From the NCBI RefSeq assembly GCF_026041215.1, contig NZ_JAPEIQ010000006.1, positions 140,146 through 204,145 on the forward strand: a stretch of DNA of 64,000 nucleotides, read 5' to 3'. Position 1 is the first letter of the stretch. Each line of letters opens with the position of its first letter. The notes under the pieces are model-generated. The model ran no database searches. It was given only the letters and a program-made list of their open reading frames with translations, and was not told the DNA's origin. Below, piece after piece: positions 1-10,301 of this stretch. The stretch is from Hoyosella sp. YIM 151337. Its GTDB lineage: Bacteria; Actinomycetota; Actinomycetes; Mycobacteriales; Mycobacteriaceae. The position numbers and the translations under genes are program-made.

Positions 1-1528
1 TAACTTCAGTGTCCCGCACGGAGCCGCCCGGCTGGACGACCGCCCGCACGCCAGCATCCAGTAGCACCTGCAATCCGTCGGGGAAGGGGAAGAACGCGTC
101 TGATGCAGCGACACTCCCCCGCGCCCGATCGCCCGCACGAGTCACAGCGAGACGCGCCGCGTCAACGCGGTTCACCTGGCCCATTCCGACCCCCACCGTG
201 GCTCCGTCGGCTGCGAGAAGAATCGCGTTCGACTTCACTGCACGGCACGCCCGCCACGCGAAAACAAGGTCATGCAGGGTGGCTTCATCAGCCGCATCTC
301 CGGTCGCCAATGTCCAGTTGGCTGGGTTGTCGCCCTCCGCGTCAAGAATGTCGCGATCCTGCAGCAACACCCCGCCGGAAACCGCACGCAACTCGGCACC
401 TGCCCGGGCCGGTGCCGAAGAACGCAGAATGCGAATGTTCTTCTTCCGTGTCAGCACGTCGACTGCTCCTTCTTCGTAGGAAGGGGCGACGATCACTTCG
501 GTGAAGATGTCCGCAACCTGCTCCGCCATTTCAACAGTGATCTCCCGGTTGGCGGCGATAACACCACCAAACGCGCTCACCGGGTCGCAGGCATGGGCGC
601 GCCGATGCGCATCAGCGATCGCTGCACCCCCATCGAGCCGGGATTCAGCGATACCGCAGGGGTTGGCATGCTTGATAATTGCGACACACGGCCCGTCATG
701 ATCCCAGGCCGCGCGCCACGCGGCATCGGTGTCTGTGTAGTTGTTGTACGACATCTCCTTGCCGTGCAACTGCTCCGCCTGCGCAATCCCGGCGCTTTCA
801 CCGGGCCGGGTGTACAGGGCCGCCTGCTGGTGCGGGTTTTCGCCGTACCGCAGCGACGCGCGGCGCTCCCAGGTGGCCCCCATCCAGCGGGGGAAACGGC
901 TATCGGCTGACGCAGCCGCGCGCACGCTGGTCATCCAACTCGCCACCGCCACGTCGTACATGGCTGTGTGCTGAAACGCGGCCGCAGCGAGTTCGATGCG
1001 TTCTTGCAGTGTGAAACCGCCCGCATCAACTGCCGCGATGACGCGGCCGTACTGCGCGGGATCCACCACCACTCCGACTGAGGGGTGGTTCTTTGCCGCA
1101 GCACGCACCATTGATGGGCCACCGATGTCAATCTGCTCGACACATTCGTCTTCGGTTGCCCCGGATGCGACCGTCTCCGTAAACGGATACAGGTTGACGA
1201 CCACGAGCTGAAATGCCTCCACCCCGAGTTCATCGAGCGCTTCGAGGTGCTCGTGTTTGCGGGTGTCCGCAAGAATGCCGGCATGGACATGCGGGTGCAG
1301 CGTTTTCACCCGGCCATCGAGCGTCTCGGGGAAGCCAGTCAACTCCTCGACGGGCGTGACATCGACACCTGCGGCCGAGATGCGGCTCGCGGTCGAGCCG
1401 GTGGAAACAATCTCGACACCCGCGGCGGCGAGTCCGCGTGCGAGGTCTTCGAGACCACTTTTGTCGTACACGCTGATCAGCGCACGCCGAACCGGGATCT
1501 GCTCGGCGTGCGAGCTCGCTTGACTCAC
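1..1528 (-). CDS. purH: PurH, bifunctional AICAR transformylase / IMP cyclohydrolase (C-terminus cut by window edge)
   Basis: Catalyses the last two steps of IMP synthesis: formylation of AICAR from 10-formyl-THF, then ring closure. The reverse frame reads from a GTG at 1528 and is open to the window edge, giving 509 visible residues. The N-terminal MGS-like cyclohydrolase part contains [13 protein letters not shown] and STGSTA, and a later stretch reads [15 protein letters not shown], as expected for the transformylase part. The last visible residues, GGSVRDTEV, lie about 25 residues before the usual family end, so only the tail is missing. The GTG overlaps the stop of purN by four bases (GTGA), which suggests translational coupling. 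The purN-purH pair after perM matches mycobacterial gene order. Confidence 0.95.
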   Translation of the reverse strand, partial: MSQASSHAEQIPVRRALISVYDKSGLEDLARGLAAAGVEIVSTGSTASRISAAGVDVTPVEELTGFPETLDGRVKTLHPHVHAGILADTRKHEHLEALDELGVEAFQLVVVNLYPFTETVASGATEDECVEQIDIGGPSMVRAAAKNHPSVGVVVDPAQYGRVIAAVDAGGFTLQERIELAAAAFQHTAMYDVAVASWMTSVRAAASADSRFPRWMGATWERRASLRYGENPHQQAALYTRPGESAGIAQAEQLHGKEMSYNNYTDTDAAWRAAWDHDGPCVAIIKHANPCGIAESRLDGGAAIADAHRRAHACDPVSAFGGVIAANREITVEMAEQVADIFTEVIVAPSYEEGAVDVLTRKKNIRILRSSAPARAGAELRAVSGGVLLQDRDILDAEGDNPANWTLATGDAADEATLHDLVFAWRACRAVKSNAILLAADGATVGVGMGQVNRVDAARLAVTRAGDRARGSVAASDAFFPFPDGLQVLLDAGVRAVVQPGGSVRDTEV

Positions 1529-2124
1529 GGGATCAGTGCCTTCCGTCCATCGATAATCACACCTTTTGTTACTAGCCCGGCGACCACCTCAACGAGGAGG
1601 CGCCGCTCAACAGCCTTGATTCTCTCGTGCAGTGACGCCTCTGAGTCATCAAGCTCGATTGCTACCGGTTCCTGCGCAAGCACTGGCCCCGTGTCCACAC
1701 CTTCGTCCACGATGTGGATCGTCGTTCCCGTCACCCGCACTCCGTATGCCAGGGCGTCACGCACGGCATGCGCCCCAGGAAACGCCGGCAGTAGCGCCGG
1801 GTGACTGTTCACTATCCGCCCAGGAAAGGCTGACAGAAAGTCTGGCCCAAGGATTCTCATGAAACCCGCGGTGACGACGAAATCAGGGTCGTAGTCAGTG
1901 GCGGTTTTCGTCAGCGCACGATTCCAGTCCGCACGGCTGTCGTACTCCCGCGGAGTGACCCGCACAACCTCGATGCCTAAACGTTCCGCCCGTTTTTCCG
2001 CCTCACACCCGCGATCAGTCACCAGCGCGGTGACTCGGGCCGGATAATCGCCTCGGGCGGCTTCTGCCAGGGCTTCGAACAGCGTTCCGGAGCCTGAGGC
2101 GAGCACGACGAGGCGAGACGGCAC
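1525..2124 (-). CDS. purN: PurN, phosphoribosylglycinamide formyltransferase
   Basis: Transfers a formyl group from 10-formyl-THF to GAR in purine synthesis. The core begins [16 protein letters not shown] (phosphate-binding loop). It continues with a [34 protein letters not shown] stretch that holds the catalytic Asn/His region (shown here only as a landmark), and a DTGPVLAQ motif. The start is uncertain. The frame stays open upstream to 2289 but has no ATG. I chose the GTG at 2124 (199 residues) because it gives the usual family length; a purine-rich stretch lies just upstream. A longer N-terminus is possible. It overlaps purH by four bases and follows perM. Confidence 0.92.
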   Translation of the reverse strand: MPSRLVVLASGSGTLFEALAEAARGDYPARVTALVTDRGCEAEKRAERLGIEVVRVTPREYDSRADWNRALTKTATDYDPDFVVTAGFMRILGPDFLSAFPGRIVNSHPALLPAFPGAHAVRDALAYGVRVTGTTIHIVDEGVDTGPVLAQEPVAIELDDSEASLHERIKAVERRLLVEVVAGLVTKGVIIDGRKALIP

Positions 2125-2321
2125 TTCACGCGCGCCCCCCGCAGCTGCGGCGACGGGTGCGGATTCAACGTCAGTGTGGCTATTCAGCGCGGATCTCCTG
2201 ATTACCGAACGTGCCAGCTCATGAGAGCTTGCTACCGGCACATAGCCTAGCCGCTCGGCGCGAAGGCGAATTTCCGGGGTCCGCTCCACCGACCCGTCGT
2301 CTGTCGCAGACCGGGCTCAGC

Positions 2322-4034
2322 TCAGTGGTCTTTTTTCCGGCGCCAGATCTTCCACTTCTGCTGGCCATGACTCGCGGGCACGTCTTGCGGGTCGCTCTCG
2401 TTTCCGCCCTCGTGCGCGCTGTCAGCCTTCCCGTCCCTGGATTCGCCGACCGCGTCATCGTCGTTGTCCGGGGACTTCGCTGCGGCCGAGTCCGTGGCAG
2501 AATTCCCGGAATCGTCAGCTTCCGGCGCCGCTTGCGCGGGTGCACTGACTTCTTCCCCGGCCGAGCTGGCGTCCACTTCCGGCTCCGGCTTATCCGGTTT
2601 GCTTACACCAGGCAGGTTCTTGCGCAGCTTGCTCACTGCCCCCGGGATTGCGGTGACGGAGACGGGAACCGCCGGTACCCGCTGGCGGACCAGGGCGAGG
2701 AGCCCGCTTTTTTGCGCGGTCTCGCTTGTGTCCGGGCCAGCACCATCCGTCTCGGGCTTCTCCGCCGTGGCTTGCTCACGCGCCTGTTCTTCGGCGAGCG
2801 CTTCCGCGATCGCGCGCTCCACCTCGGCACGCCGTTCGTGCCGGTCCTTCCTGCGCGACATCCACAGCAGTAGCCCCAGCGCGGCACTGCTCGAAAGCAG
2901 GAGCCACCCGCACAGGAAAAGTCCGCCGTACAAGGGGGCCAGCGTCGCGCTGCCGAAGACTCCCAGCGCGCCGCCCGCTGCGACGGCCAACAGGAAGTAA
3001 CCTGCGCTCGCCACCACTGCGGCGCACGCGGCCGCGCTGAATGCCTGCCTCGCTGGCAGCGCGGCGCTGTGCAGAAACTGTCCGATCGACACGCCAGCCG
3101 CAACGGGGATAAGCATTAGCAGGGGCCACCACGGCTCCGGGCCGGAGACCGGCAATGCCGCCAGCACAGGCACGGTGGGCACCGGCGCGGGTACGAATCC
3201 AAACAGACTGATGTAGCCCTCGCCGATCGTTATCGCAGCGCCCGTGCTCACGCCGACGACACCCACCACCACATTCGCCAGATACAGCAGTGACAAGGCC
3301 GTGAGACCTAGTGGCGCAGCGGCGCCGTGGTGAGCTTCCAGCACAGCGACGATATCGTCGAGGGACGCGGCTAGCAGCGCCAGCGTGGCCGCGAGACCCG
3401 CCGCGGCGAGGGTCACCCCTCCGCGCCGTGCCGCACGCAAAGCGTCCCAGCCCCAGCCCGGTATTCGCAGCAGCTCGGCGTACGGCTGCCAAAAAGACCG
3501 GCCCAGTGCGAACGCGGCGGCGATTCCGTGGATGCCGATCGTCCACGCGAAGGCCTGGAAGAAGTTTGGTGTGGCGATCTTCAGCACCGTCGATGCGTCC
3601 TTGACGACGGCGAGCGCGATGATCGTCATCACCAGCGGCACGCCCACGACCGCTGCAGCGAGCTGGGCAGCGTCCCGCAGCTCAAGCCCACCACGAGCCA
3701 CTTTCTTGCACTGGTGATACGACGCCGCGAAGATCGCCGCGGTCGCCAGAATTGGCAGGACACCTAACCGCACACCGGATATCGGCAGTGAGACTTGGTG
3801 GATCGCGAGCCAGCCTGCACCTACCGCGGCAAAGGCTCCTGTGAAGTCACCGTCACCGGTGAGCAGTACCGCGAGCACGATAATGACGATGATTCCGGCA
3901 GTCACACCGGTCGGCAGAAATGCCGCTTTCATCAGGGTCCGCGCCGCCTCCGGAGGCACCCCTGGAGCAGACTCTTCCCTACCGGGATTTCCGGGTCGGA
4001 CGTGCAGATCAGTCATCGTTATCGAGGGTGGCAC
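2322..4034 (-). CDS. perM: PerM-like polytopic membrane protein (DUF6350 family)
   Basis: A 570-residue integral membrane protein. The first two thirds hold many hydrophobic segments, for example near residues 35-60, 65-85 and 95-115, and further helices to about residue 390. The last 180 residues are charged and probably disordered, rich in Glu, Asp, Ala and Lys and ending in a basic KWKIWRRKKDH tail. Position directly upstream of purN-purH and the membrane topology match mycobacterial PerM, which is known to act in cell division and persistence. The orthology call is by context and topology; I see no catalytic motif. Start: GTG at 4034, with a purine stretch unusually close to it. An in-frame ATG at 4016 is an alternative. 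Confidence 0.8.
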   Translation of the reverse strand: MPPSITMTDLHVRPGNPGREESAPGVPPEAARTLMKAAFLPTGVTAGIIVIIVLAVLLTGDGDFTGAFAAVGAGWLAIHQVSLPISGVRLGVLPILATAAIFAASYHQCKKVARGGLELRDAAQLAAAVVGVPLVMTIIALAVVKDASTVLKIATPNFFQAFAWTIGIHGIAAAFALGRSFWQPYAELLRIPGWGWDALRAARRGGVTLAAAGLAATLALLAASLDDIVAVLEAHHGAAAPLGLTALSLLYLANVVVGVVGVSTGAAITIGEGYISLFGFVPAPVPTVPVLAALPVSGPEPWWPLLMLIPVAAGVSIGQFLHSAALPARQAFSAAACAAVVASAGYFLLAVAAGGALGVFGSATLAPLYGGLFLCGWLLLSSSAALGLLLWMSRRKDRHERRAEVERAIAEALAEEQAREQATAEKPETDGAGPDTSETAQKSGLLALVRQRVPAVPVSVTAIPGAVSKLRKNLPGVSKPDKPEPEVDASSAGEEVSAPAQAAPEADDSGNSATDSAAAKSPDNDDDAVGESRDGKADSAHEGGNESDPQDVPASHGQQKWKIWRRKKDH

Positions 4035-4159
4035 CTTCCCTGCGCCGAGGCCGGCAGGCGCGCCGTAGCGCAGACGCGCGTTTGGTCACAGCGCTCGGCC
4101 AAAAACCAGACGGGCCGCTGCCCGAATTGTGGCAGCGGCCCGGCGAGGTGTAGAGCGCG

Positions 4160-5035
4160 TCAGAGCTTCTCAAGGATCTCGCGCGCGATCGCGGCGGTCT
4201 CGGAAGGCGTCTTGCCAACCCGGACACCTGCCGCTTCGAGTGCGTCCTTCTTCGCCTGCGCGGTACCGGACGAACCGGAGACAATGGCGCCAGCGTGGCC
4301 CATCGTCTTTCCCTCTGGGGCGGTGAAGCCGGCAACGTAACCAACGACCGGCTTACTAATATTCGCCTTGATGTAGTCGGCCGCGCGCTCTTCCGCGTCA
4401 CCGCCGATCTCACCAATCATGACGATCAGTTCGGTTTCCGGGTCATCCTGGAAAGCCTGCAGACAGTCAATGTGCGTGGTGCCGATCACCGGGTCACCAC
4501 CGATGCCAACACACGTGGTGAACCCGAAGTCACGGAGCTCGTACATCATCTGGTACGTCAGTGTCCCGGACTTCGACACGAGACCTACTTTGCCCGCGCT
4601 CGTGATGTCTGCCGGGATGATGCCAGCATTCGATTGCTCGGGGCTGATAACACCCGGGCAGTTCGGGCCAACGATCCGTGTCTTGCCACCCTTTTTGAGG
4701 TTGTACGCCCAAAACTCGGTGGTGTCATGGACAGGGATACCTTCAGTGATGACGACCGCGAGGGGAATCTCAGCGTCGATTGCCTCAATCACCGCAGCCT
4801 TGGTGAATGCGGGCGGAACGAAGACGACCGTCACGTCCGCGCCGGTCTTCTCCATAGCTTCCTTGACGGTCGCGAACACCGGGATGCCGTCGACGTCGCT
4901 GCCCGCTTTGCGGGGGTTCACGCCGCCGACAATGTTAGTTCCCGACTTCACCATGCGACGGGTGTGCTTTGTGCCTTCGGCGCCGGTGATGCCCTGAACG
5001 ATGACCTTGCTGTCTTTGGTCAGGAAGATTGCCAC
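4160..5035 (-). CDS. sucD: SucD, succinyl-CoA synthetase alpha subunit
   Basis: The alpha subunit binds CoA and carries the phosphohistidine of the TCA-cycle enzyme that makes succinate and a nucleoside triphosphate from succinyl-CoA. The 291-residue product starts [18 protein letters not shown] (CoA-binding Rossmann part) and contains [16 protein letters not shown], a GDPVIGTT stretch and, near the C-terminus, GHAGAIVSG with the active-site His. The GTG at 5035 is preceded by AAGGAG at good spacing. The reading frame itself stays open further upstream, but that extension overlaps sucC out of frame and is not coding. It lies 13 bases after the sucC stop, so the two form an operon. Confidence 0.97.
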   Translation of the reverse strand: MAIFLTKDSKVIVQGITGAEGTKHTRRMVKSGTNIVGGVNPRKAGSDVDGIPVFATVKEAMEKTGADVTVVFVPPAFTKAAVIEAIDAEIPLAVVITEGIPVHDTTEFWAYNLKKGGKTRIVGPNCPGVISPEQSNAGIIPADITSAGKVGLVSKSGTLTYQMMYELRDFGFTTCVGIGGDPVIGTTHIDCLQAFQDDPETELIVMIGEIGGDAEERAADYIKANISKPVVGYVAGFTAPEGKTMGHAGAIVSGSSGTAQAKKDALEAAGVRVGKTPSETAAIAREILEKL

Positions 5036-5048
5036 GATCCGCTCCTTG

Positions 5049-6218
5049 TCACTTCGCCGCGGCGGCGAGTTCAGCGGCGCGTGCGGCCGCGCCGTCCATG
5101 GTGTCCACCTGCTGCACCAGGGGGTGCGCGGCATCGTCGAGAATGCGGCGGCCTTCGACGACGTTGTTGCCGTCCAGGCGCACGACGAGCGGCTTGTTTG
5201 CCTCATCGCCGAGTATTTCTAGAGCTTTCACAATGCCGTTTGCGACAGCGTCGCAAGCGGTGATACCGCCGAACACGTTGACGAACACGCTCTTGACACT
5301 GGGATCGTTGAGGATCACGTCGAGACCGTTTGCCATAACTTCTGCGGATGCACCGCCACCAATGTCGAGGAAGTTGGCGGGCTTCACCCCGCCGTAGTTC
5401 TCACCTGCGTAGGCAACAACATCGAGCGTGGACATGACAAGTCCGGCGCCGTTACCGATGATGCCCACCTCACCGTCGAGTTTCACGTAGTTGAGGCCCT
5501 TGGCCTTGGCTTTCGCTTCGAGCGGGTCGGCAGCTTCGGCGTCGACGAACTCTTCATGCTCAGGCTGGCGGAAATCGGCGTTGCCGTCGAGGGTGACCTT
5601 GCCGTCGAGGGCAAGGATCTGATCGTCCGGGGTGCGGACCAGCGGGTTCACCTCTACGAGGAGGGTGTCTTCTTTCACGAAGACTTCCCACAGCTTCGCA
5701 ATGGTTTCAGCTGCGGCGTCGAGGACTTCCGCGGGAAGCTTCCCGTCCTCTGCGATCTTGCGCGCGAACGCGAGATCAACGCCCTCGGTCGCGTCGACCG
5801 GAACCTTAGCGAGCGCTTCCGGTGTCTCAGCGGCGACCTGCTCGATCTCAACGCCGCCTTCCTTGGAACACATCGCCAGGAATGTCCGGTTGGCGCGATC
5901 GAGCAAGAAGGAGATGTAGTACTCCTCTTTGATGTCGCTTGCCTCGGCTACAAGGAGGCGCTTGACGACGTGCCCTTTGATATCTAGTCCGAGGATCCCC
6001 TCCGCCTTCGCTTTTGCATCGGCGGGATCCGAAGCGAGCTTGACGCCGCCCGCTTTACCACGTCCTCCGGTCTTGACCTGAGCCTTGACCACGACGGGCT
6101 TTCCGATTTCGGCCGAGATTTGCTCGGCTTCTTCCGCCGTGTCAGCTACCCGGCCCGGAGTGGTGGGGACTCCGTGCTTCGCGAAAAGTTCTTTCGCTTG
6201 GTATTCGAAGAGATCCAT
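5049..6218 (-). CDS. sucC: SucC, succinyl-CoA synthetase beta subunit
   Basis: The beta subunit provides the ATP-grasp nucleotide site and the succinate site. It has 389 residues, the normal length. It begins [18 protein letters not shown], followed by [16 protein letters not shown] in the ATP-grasp domain, LVEVNPLV in the middle and the C-terminal ligase domain with [11 protein letters not shown] and [10 protein letters not shown]. The ATG at 6218 has GACGGTGAG a few bases upstream. It is the first gene of sucCD. The 620-bp region in front is shared with the divergent M23 peptidase gene. Confidence 0.97.
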   Translation of the reverse strand: MDLFEYQAKELFAKHGVPTTPGRVADTAEEAEQISAEIGKPVVVKAQVKTGGRGKAGGVKLASDPADAKAKAEGILGLDIKGHVVKRLLVAEASDIKEEYYISFLLDRANRTFLAMCSKEGGVEIEQVAAETPEALAKVPVDATEGVDLAFARKIAEDGKLPAEVLDAAAETIAKLWEVFVKEDTLLVEVNPLVRTPDDQILALDGKVTLDGNADFRQPEHEEFVDAEAADPLEAKAKAKGLNYVKLDGEVGIIGNGAGLVMSTLDVVAYAGENYGGVKPANFLDIGGGASAEVMANGLDVILNDPSVKSVFVNVFGGITACDAVANGIVKALEILGDEANKPLVVRLDGNNVVEGRRILDDAAHPLVQQVDTMDGAAARAAELAAAAK

Positions 6219-6841
6219 GTGCTCACCGTCTCATCTACTGTGTCGCCCACCCAGGTTTGGGGTGAGCCAAGTCGGACCTTAGTCGAGGCAGCCCAGCTCA
6301 CTACAGGGGGTATGCCGGGACGTGTGATATGTCACTTTTTGGTCACGTCTAACCTATCGCGCCGGCGGCCTTGTTCGGACCCTTTTCTCAAGAGGCTTTC
6401 GCACAGCGGGGGCCTTTTGGCTCGAGTTCATCACCCAGACACGGACCCCCACTAACCCGACAAACCGGTATTCGCGAAATAAACATCCGCTTCGGCGCAA
6501 CTCCCACATAGTGAGAAGGTGCAAGCAGGTGTAGTAACGGTGCACACAGCTGAATTCACGTTTTCCCAGGTGAAAATGTGAGAGCGCTCTCAGTTCCGTG
6601 AATCAAACCCGAACTGCTTGCAGCCATCGCAACCGTTTCGTTACCTTTCATCGCAGTGAAATCACGGTCCTACGAACACTGCGGGCATCCCGACAGATTT
6701 ACCGCCCGCGCTGAGCGACCGTGCACCGGTGCGGCGCACCCCGACAGCGCCCGCCGGAGTCATCAACCGGGATGACACTGCGGCGCGTCGCGGCGCTGTA
6801 GCAGAATCGACCCGAGGGATTCGCACCCCTTTCTGGAATCC
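6219..6841. promoter_or_regulatory. Divergent intergenic region between sucC and the M23 peptidase gene
   Basis: 623 bases with no convincing gene. It must hold the promoters of sucCD (left) and of the M23 gene (right). The only strong signal I see is a 14-bp perfect palindrome at 6579-6592, listed separately. A weaker GTGA-TATG-TCAC palindrome lies at 6324-6335. I looked for a ydaO/c-di-AMP riboswitch, which often precedes actinobacterial cell-wall hydrolase genes, and could not recognise its conserved core. Confidence 0.6.
6579..6592. promoter_or_regulatory. 14-bp perfect palindrome resembling a LacI-family operator
   Basis: TGAGAGCGCTCTCA is identical to its own reverse complement and has the central CG typical of LacI-family operators (the CelR site TGGGAGCGCTCCCA of other actinomycetes is similar in form). 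It lies 250 bp before the M23 start and 361 bp before sucC. No LacI-family gene is in the window, so the regulator is unknown. Confidence 0.45.
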
Positions 6842-7582
6842 ATGCTGCGCACCACACTAAATAAACATGCCCAGAAACGTGCCCCGAAGGGCCGAATAGC
6901 ACTAGCCGCCGTCACCATTGGCGCCACATTTGTGGGTGGCCAAGCCATGCTGATGGGCGACACAGCGGCACACGCCGACAGCAATATTACGTTCGCTAGC
7001 ACGGGGACCGCGCTGGACGCCCCCGCATTCGCGGCGACCGCGGACTCCACCAGTCCGTCCGGAACCGTGCAGGTTCTTAACGTCGCACGTGCGCTCGATC
7101 CTTCGTCGTACGCCCAGCAGCTTGCTACCGCCAAGCGCTTCACTGACGAACGGGCTGCCCGCGAGGCCGAGATGCGCCGCCCAGTCGCCGCGCTTCCCGT
7201 TATTGGTGTGCTGACCTCTACTTTCGGTCAGCGCTGGGGCACTCTGCACGGTGGTATCGATATCGCCGCGCCTATTGGCACACCGATTGTCGCTGCCGCC
7301 GACGGCGAGGTTATCGACTCCGGTCCGGCCGCCGGCTTCGGCTTGTGGGTGCGGATCCGCCACGACGACGGAACGATCACTGTTTACGGTCACAACGACA
7401 CCAACATTGTTTCCGTGGGTGACCGGGTGCACGCCGGGCAGCAGATCGCGACAGTTGGCAACCGCGGCTTCTCCACCGGCCCGCACGTTCACTTCGAAGT
7501 GTGGATCGGCGGCGACAACAAGATTGATCCGATCGGGTGGCTTGCGGGCCTCGGGATCGACGTTTTCGGCGGCCGCGGATAA
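6842..7582 (+). CDS. Secreted M23-family (LytM-like) peptidoglycan endopeptidase
   Basis: A 246-residue exported protein. The N-terminus is basic (RTTLNKHAQKRAPKGR) and is followed by a hydrophobic segment at about residues 18-38 ending near AHADS, consistent with a signal peptide. The C-terminal M23 domain spans about residues 118-235. Zinc ligands are visible as HGGID (His136, Asp140) and HVHFEV (His215, His217), so the domain should be catalytically competent. It probably cuts peptide cross-links in the cell wall. A gene of this type sits at the same place beside sucCD in M. tuberculosis (Rv0950c). A strong hairpin follows the stop codon. Confidence 0.93.
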   Translation: MLRTTLNKHAQKRAPKGRIALAAVTIGATFVGGQAMLMGDTAAHADSNITFASTGTALDAPAFAATADSTSPSGTVQVLNVARALDPSSYAQQLATAKRFTDERAAREAEMRRPVAALPVIGVLTSTFGQRWGTLHGGIDIAAPIGTPIVAAADGEVIDSGPAAGFGLWVRIRHDDGTITVYGHNDTNIVSVGDRVHAGQQIATVGNRGFSTGPHVHFEVWIGGDNKIDPIGWLAGLGIDVFGGRG

Positions 7583-7605
7583 TTCGCAACCGCTACCGTA
7601 GGCAT

Positions 7606-7640
7606 AATATCCGCGCTGGACGATGTCCAGCGCGGATATT
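7606..7640. terminator. Bidirectional hairpin terminator between the M23 gene and uvrD1
   Basis: A perfect 15-bp stem: left arm AATATCCGCGCTGGA at 7606-7620, five-base loop, right arm at 7626-7640. The AT-rich base of the stem supplies a short T run on both strands. It lies between two convergent genes. Confidence 0.8.
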
Positions 7641-7654
7641 CGCTTGTGCTGACG

Positions 7655-10084
7655 CTACAGCTTCACCATAGGTACACCGCCGATAAGCAGCAATGACACT
7701 TTTCCGGACACGCCAAAGTCGATTGTGGCGCGAGCGAGATTGCCGCTGCCCTCGGTTGCGAGCACCGTACCGAGTCCGTATTTGTCGTGACTGACACGAT
7801 CGCCTGGGTTCAGCGTCAGTGGTGCACCACCCCGCCCCCGGGTCCCTGCGCCAGGGCGACTGCCGCCAAAAGGAGAGTCATAACCCCCGGCACCACCGGA
7901 CCCACCCCACCGCGATCCGATAGCCCGGCCACCACCGAAAGCCCGCGCGGCGGGTGCCCGGCGCTTCCAGTCCACGAGTTCCTCGGGGATCTCTTGCAGA
8001 AACCGCGACTCTGGATTCGACACCGGCTGCCCCCAGGCGGACCGGGTAACCGCGCGCGTCACATATAAGCGGTGCCGCGCCCTCGTGATACCCACGTACG
8101 CCAGGCGCCGCTCCTCGGCAAGTTCGTCTGGATCCCCGAGTGCCCGCATGTGCGGGAACTGCCCGTCCTCCCAGCCGGTAACGAACACGACCGGGAACTC
8201 CAGGCCTTTGGCGGTGTGCAGAGTCATCAGGGTGACGACTCCGTCAGTGGAATCCGGCACCTGGTCTGAATCGGCGACAAGCGCCACACGCTCGAGGAAA
8301 GCGTCGAGCGAACCGGGCTCCGGATCACCCTCCGCGGGCTCATAGCCATCCGCGAGCAACTGAGCAGCTTCCGCACTGAACTCATGGCCAACACTGACGA
8401 GTTCGTTGAGATTGTCGAGCCGGGAACCATCCTGCGGGTCATTGCTGGCTTCGAGCTCTTTGCGGTAGCCCGTCATCGTGAGGATGCCATCGATCAACTC
8501 CCCGATGTCGAGCGCATCGGGTGTCCGAGAAAGGAGGGGCGCGCGCAGCGCGTCAAGCAACTCCACAAACGACGCGATCGCACGGTGCGCCCGCGTCCCC
8601 AGCAGCGGCACGCGGCCCTCAGCGGCGTCCCGCACCGCTTCAGCGAAGCTGATTCCACGCTGCTCAGCGTGCACCGCGACGCAAGCCTCGGCCCGGTCCC
8701 CGATGCCGCGCCGCGGCGTGTTCAGTATTCTGCGCAAACTGACCGTATCTTCCGGGTTCGCGAGGACCCTGAGATACGCGACGATGTCTCGCACCTCTTT
8801 GCGCTCGTAAAATCGCACGCTCCCCACGACTTTGTACGGCAAACCGTGCCGGATAAAAACCTCTTCAAACGCGCGAGAGGAGCTGTTGGTGCGGTAGAAG
8901 ACTGCGATGTCGCTGTATTTGATGTTCTCGGCCGAACCACCACCTATGGCTCCGCCGCCGGTTACACGATCGATTTCGGACGCAACGAAGGTGGCTTCGT
9001 CGTGTTCACTGTCCGCTACGTAGCCGACGATGGCCTCGCCATCTCCACTGTCGGTCCATAGCCGCTTCGGCCGCCGTCCAGCGTTGCGCGAGATTACTGC
9101 GTTCGCGGCGGACAGAATCGTCTGCGTCGAGCGATAGTTTTGTTCCAGCAGAATCGTTCGCGCATCCGGAAAATCGCGCTCGAATTCGACGATGTTCCTA
9201 ATGGTTGCTCCGCGGAAGGCGTAGATCGATTGGTCCGCATCGCCCACTACGCACAGCTCCGCGGGCGGTACGCCCTCGGTCTCCTGTGCACCTGCACCCG
9301 TGAGTTCGCGCACTAGGACGTACTGGGCGTGGTTAGTGTCCTGATACTCATCGACTAACACATGCCGGAACCGCCGGTGGTAATACGCGGCGACCTCGTG
9401 AAACTCCTGCAGAATCCGGACTGTCTCACTAATAAGGTCATCGAAATCGAGCGCATTGGCCTCACGCAGGCGGCGCTGGTAGAGACTGTACACGCGCGCA
9501 ACCGTGCGGGTGAGCTCTGCGGAGTCCCCCTCAGCGTCCCGTGCCGCCTCGGCCGGGCCGATCAGCTCATTCTTCAGGTTGGAAATCTGCGTAGCGAGCA
9601 TTCGGGGCGTGTAGCGGCGCACATCGAGCTCAAGATCCTTGGCGATCATCGCTAGAAGGCGGCGAGAATCGTCAGCGTCGTAGATCGAGAAGTTGGAGTT
9701 CAGCCCTTCCACCAGACCGGCCTGCGAGCGCAAGATCCGCACGCACGTCGAGTGAAAGGTCGCCACCCACATGGACGCTGCGCGCGGGCCGACAAGCTGG
9801 GCGACCCGCTCACGCATTTCTGCAGCAGCCTTGTTCGTGAAAGTGATTGCGAGGATCTCAGCTGGCCGCACCTGCCGTTCCGCGAGCAAATAAGCAACTC
9901 GCCGCGTCAGCACCGCAGTCTTGCCCGAACCCGCGCCAGCGACAATAAGCAGCGGCGAACCCTCGTGCAGAACAGCTTCCCGCTGCTGCTGATTCAGCCC
10001 GTCAAGCAGCCCCTCCGCTCCACCGGACGGGGGCCGATGGGGCCTTTGGTCTTGGTCAATTGAATCCGCAGTAATCGACAACAT
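7655..10084 (-). CDS. uvrD1: UvrD1/PcrA-type superfamily 1 DNA helicase
   Basis: ATP-dependent 3'-5' helicase for DNA repair, 809 residues. Motif I (Walker A) reads VAGAGSGKTAVLTRR, motif II is LVDEYQDTNHAQY, and VVGDADQSIYAFRGA, EQNYRST and VTLMTLHTAKGLEFPVVF follow in the usual order. The C-terminus carries the Tudor-like element with GDRVSHDKYGLG. I place the start at ATG 10084 (MLSITADSIDQ), preceded by GGAAGAGGG; a longer reading from 10189 lacks support. The position between the M23 gene and the chorismate mutase matches Rv0949. Confidence 0.96.
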   Translation of the reverse strand: MLSITADSIDQDQRPHRPPSGGAEGLLDGLNQQQREAVLHEGSPLLIVAGAGSGKTAVLTRRVAYLLAERQVRPAEILAITFTNKAAAEMRERVAQLVGPRAASMWVATFHSTCVRILRSQAGLVEGLNSNFSIYDADDSRRLLAMIAKDLELDVRRYTPRMLATQISNLKNELIGPAEAARDAEGDSAELTRTVARVYSLYQRRLREANALDFDDLISETVRILQEFHEVAAYYHRRFRHVLVDEYQDTNHAQYVLVRELTGAGAQETEGVPPAELCVVGDADQSIYAFRGATIRNIVEFERDFPDARTILLEQNYRSTQTILSAANAVISRNAGRRPKRLWTDSGDGEAIVGYVADSEHDEATFVASEIDRVTGGGAIGGGSAENIKYSDIAVFYRTNSSSRAFEEVFIRHGLPYKVVGSVRFYERKEVRDIVAYLRVLANPEDTVSLRRILNTPRRGIGDRAEACVAVHAEQRGISFAEAVRDAAEGRVPLLGTRAHRAIASFVELLDALRAPLLSRTPDALDIGELIDGILTMTGYRKELEASNDPQDGSRLDNLNELVSVGHEFSAEAAQLLADGYEPAEGDPEPGSLDAFLERVALVADSDQVPDSTDGVVTLMTLHTAKGLEFPVVFVTGWEDGQFPHMRALGDPDELAEERRLAYVGITRARHRLYVTRAVTRSAWGQPVSNPESRFLQEIPEELVDWKRRAPAARAFGGGRAIGSRWGGSGGAGGYDSPFGGSRPGAGTRGRGGAPLTLNPGDRVSHDKYGLGTVLATEGSGNLARATIDFGVSGKVSLLLIGGVPMVKL

Positions 10085-10301
10085 CCCTCTTCCACAACTG
10101 GCCACTCGCTCTACCAGCATAGGTGCCCTCACCGACAGTTTCTGGCCCGGTGCTCCCCGGCACCGAAGATTGCACGCCGCCAACCTCATGGCACAATCGG
10201 ACGCATTTGGTGTTCAGGGGTCCGGACACGGGTAGAGGGTATTCACGAACAGCGTGTTGCTGGATCCGGCAGTCCCGGTGACCCCACGCACAGGAGAGAA
10301 G

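Noticed and set aside
272-910. 212-residue open frame on the plus strand
   Set aside because: It lies opposite purH, shows no family motif and no ribosome site, and is a shadow of the purH reading frame.
6324-6335. GTGATATGTCAC as a CRP/GlxR site
   Set aside because: The half-sites are separated by four bases, not the six required by the TGTGA-N6-TCACA consensus.
6593-6841. Possible ydaO/c-di-AMP riboswitch before the M23 peptidase gene
   Set aside because: Such riboswitches often precede actinobacterial cell-wall hydrolases, but I could not match the conserved core or its helices in this stretch.
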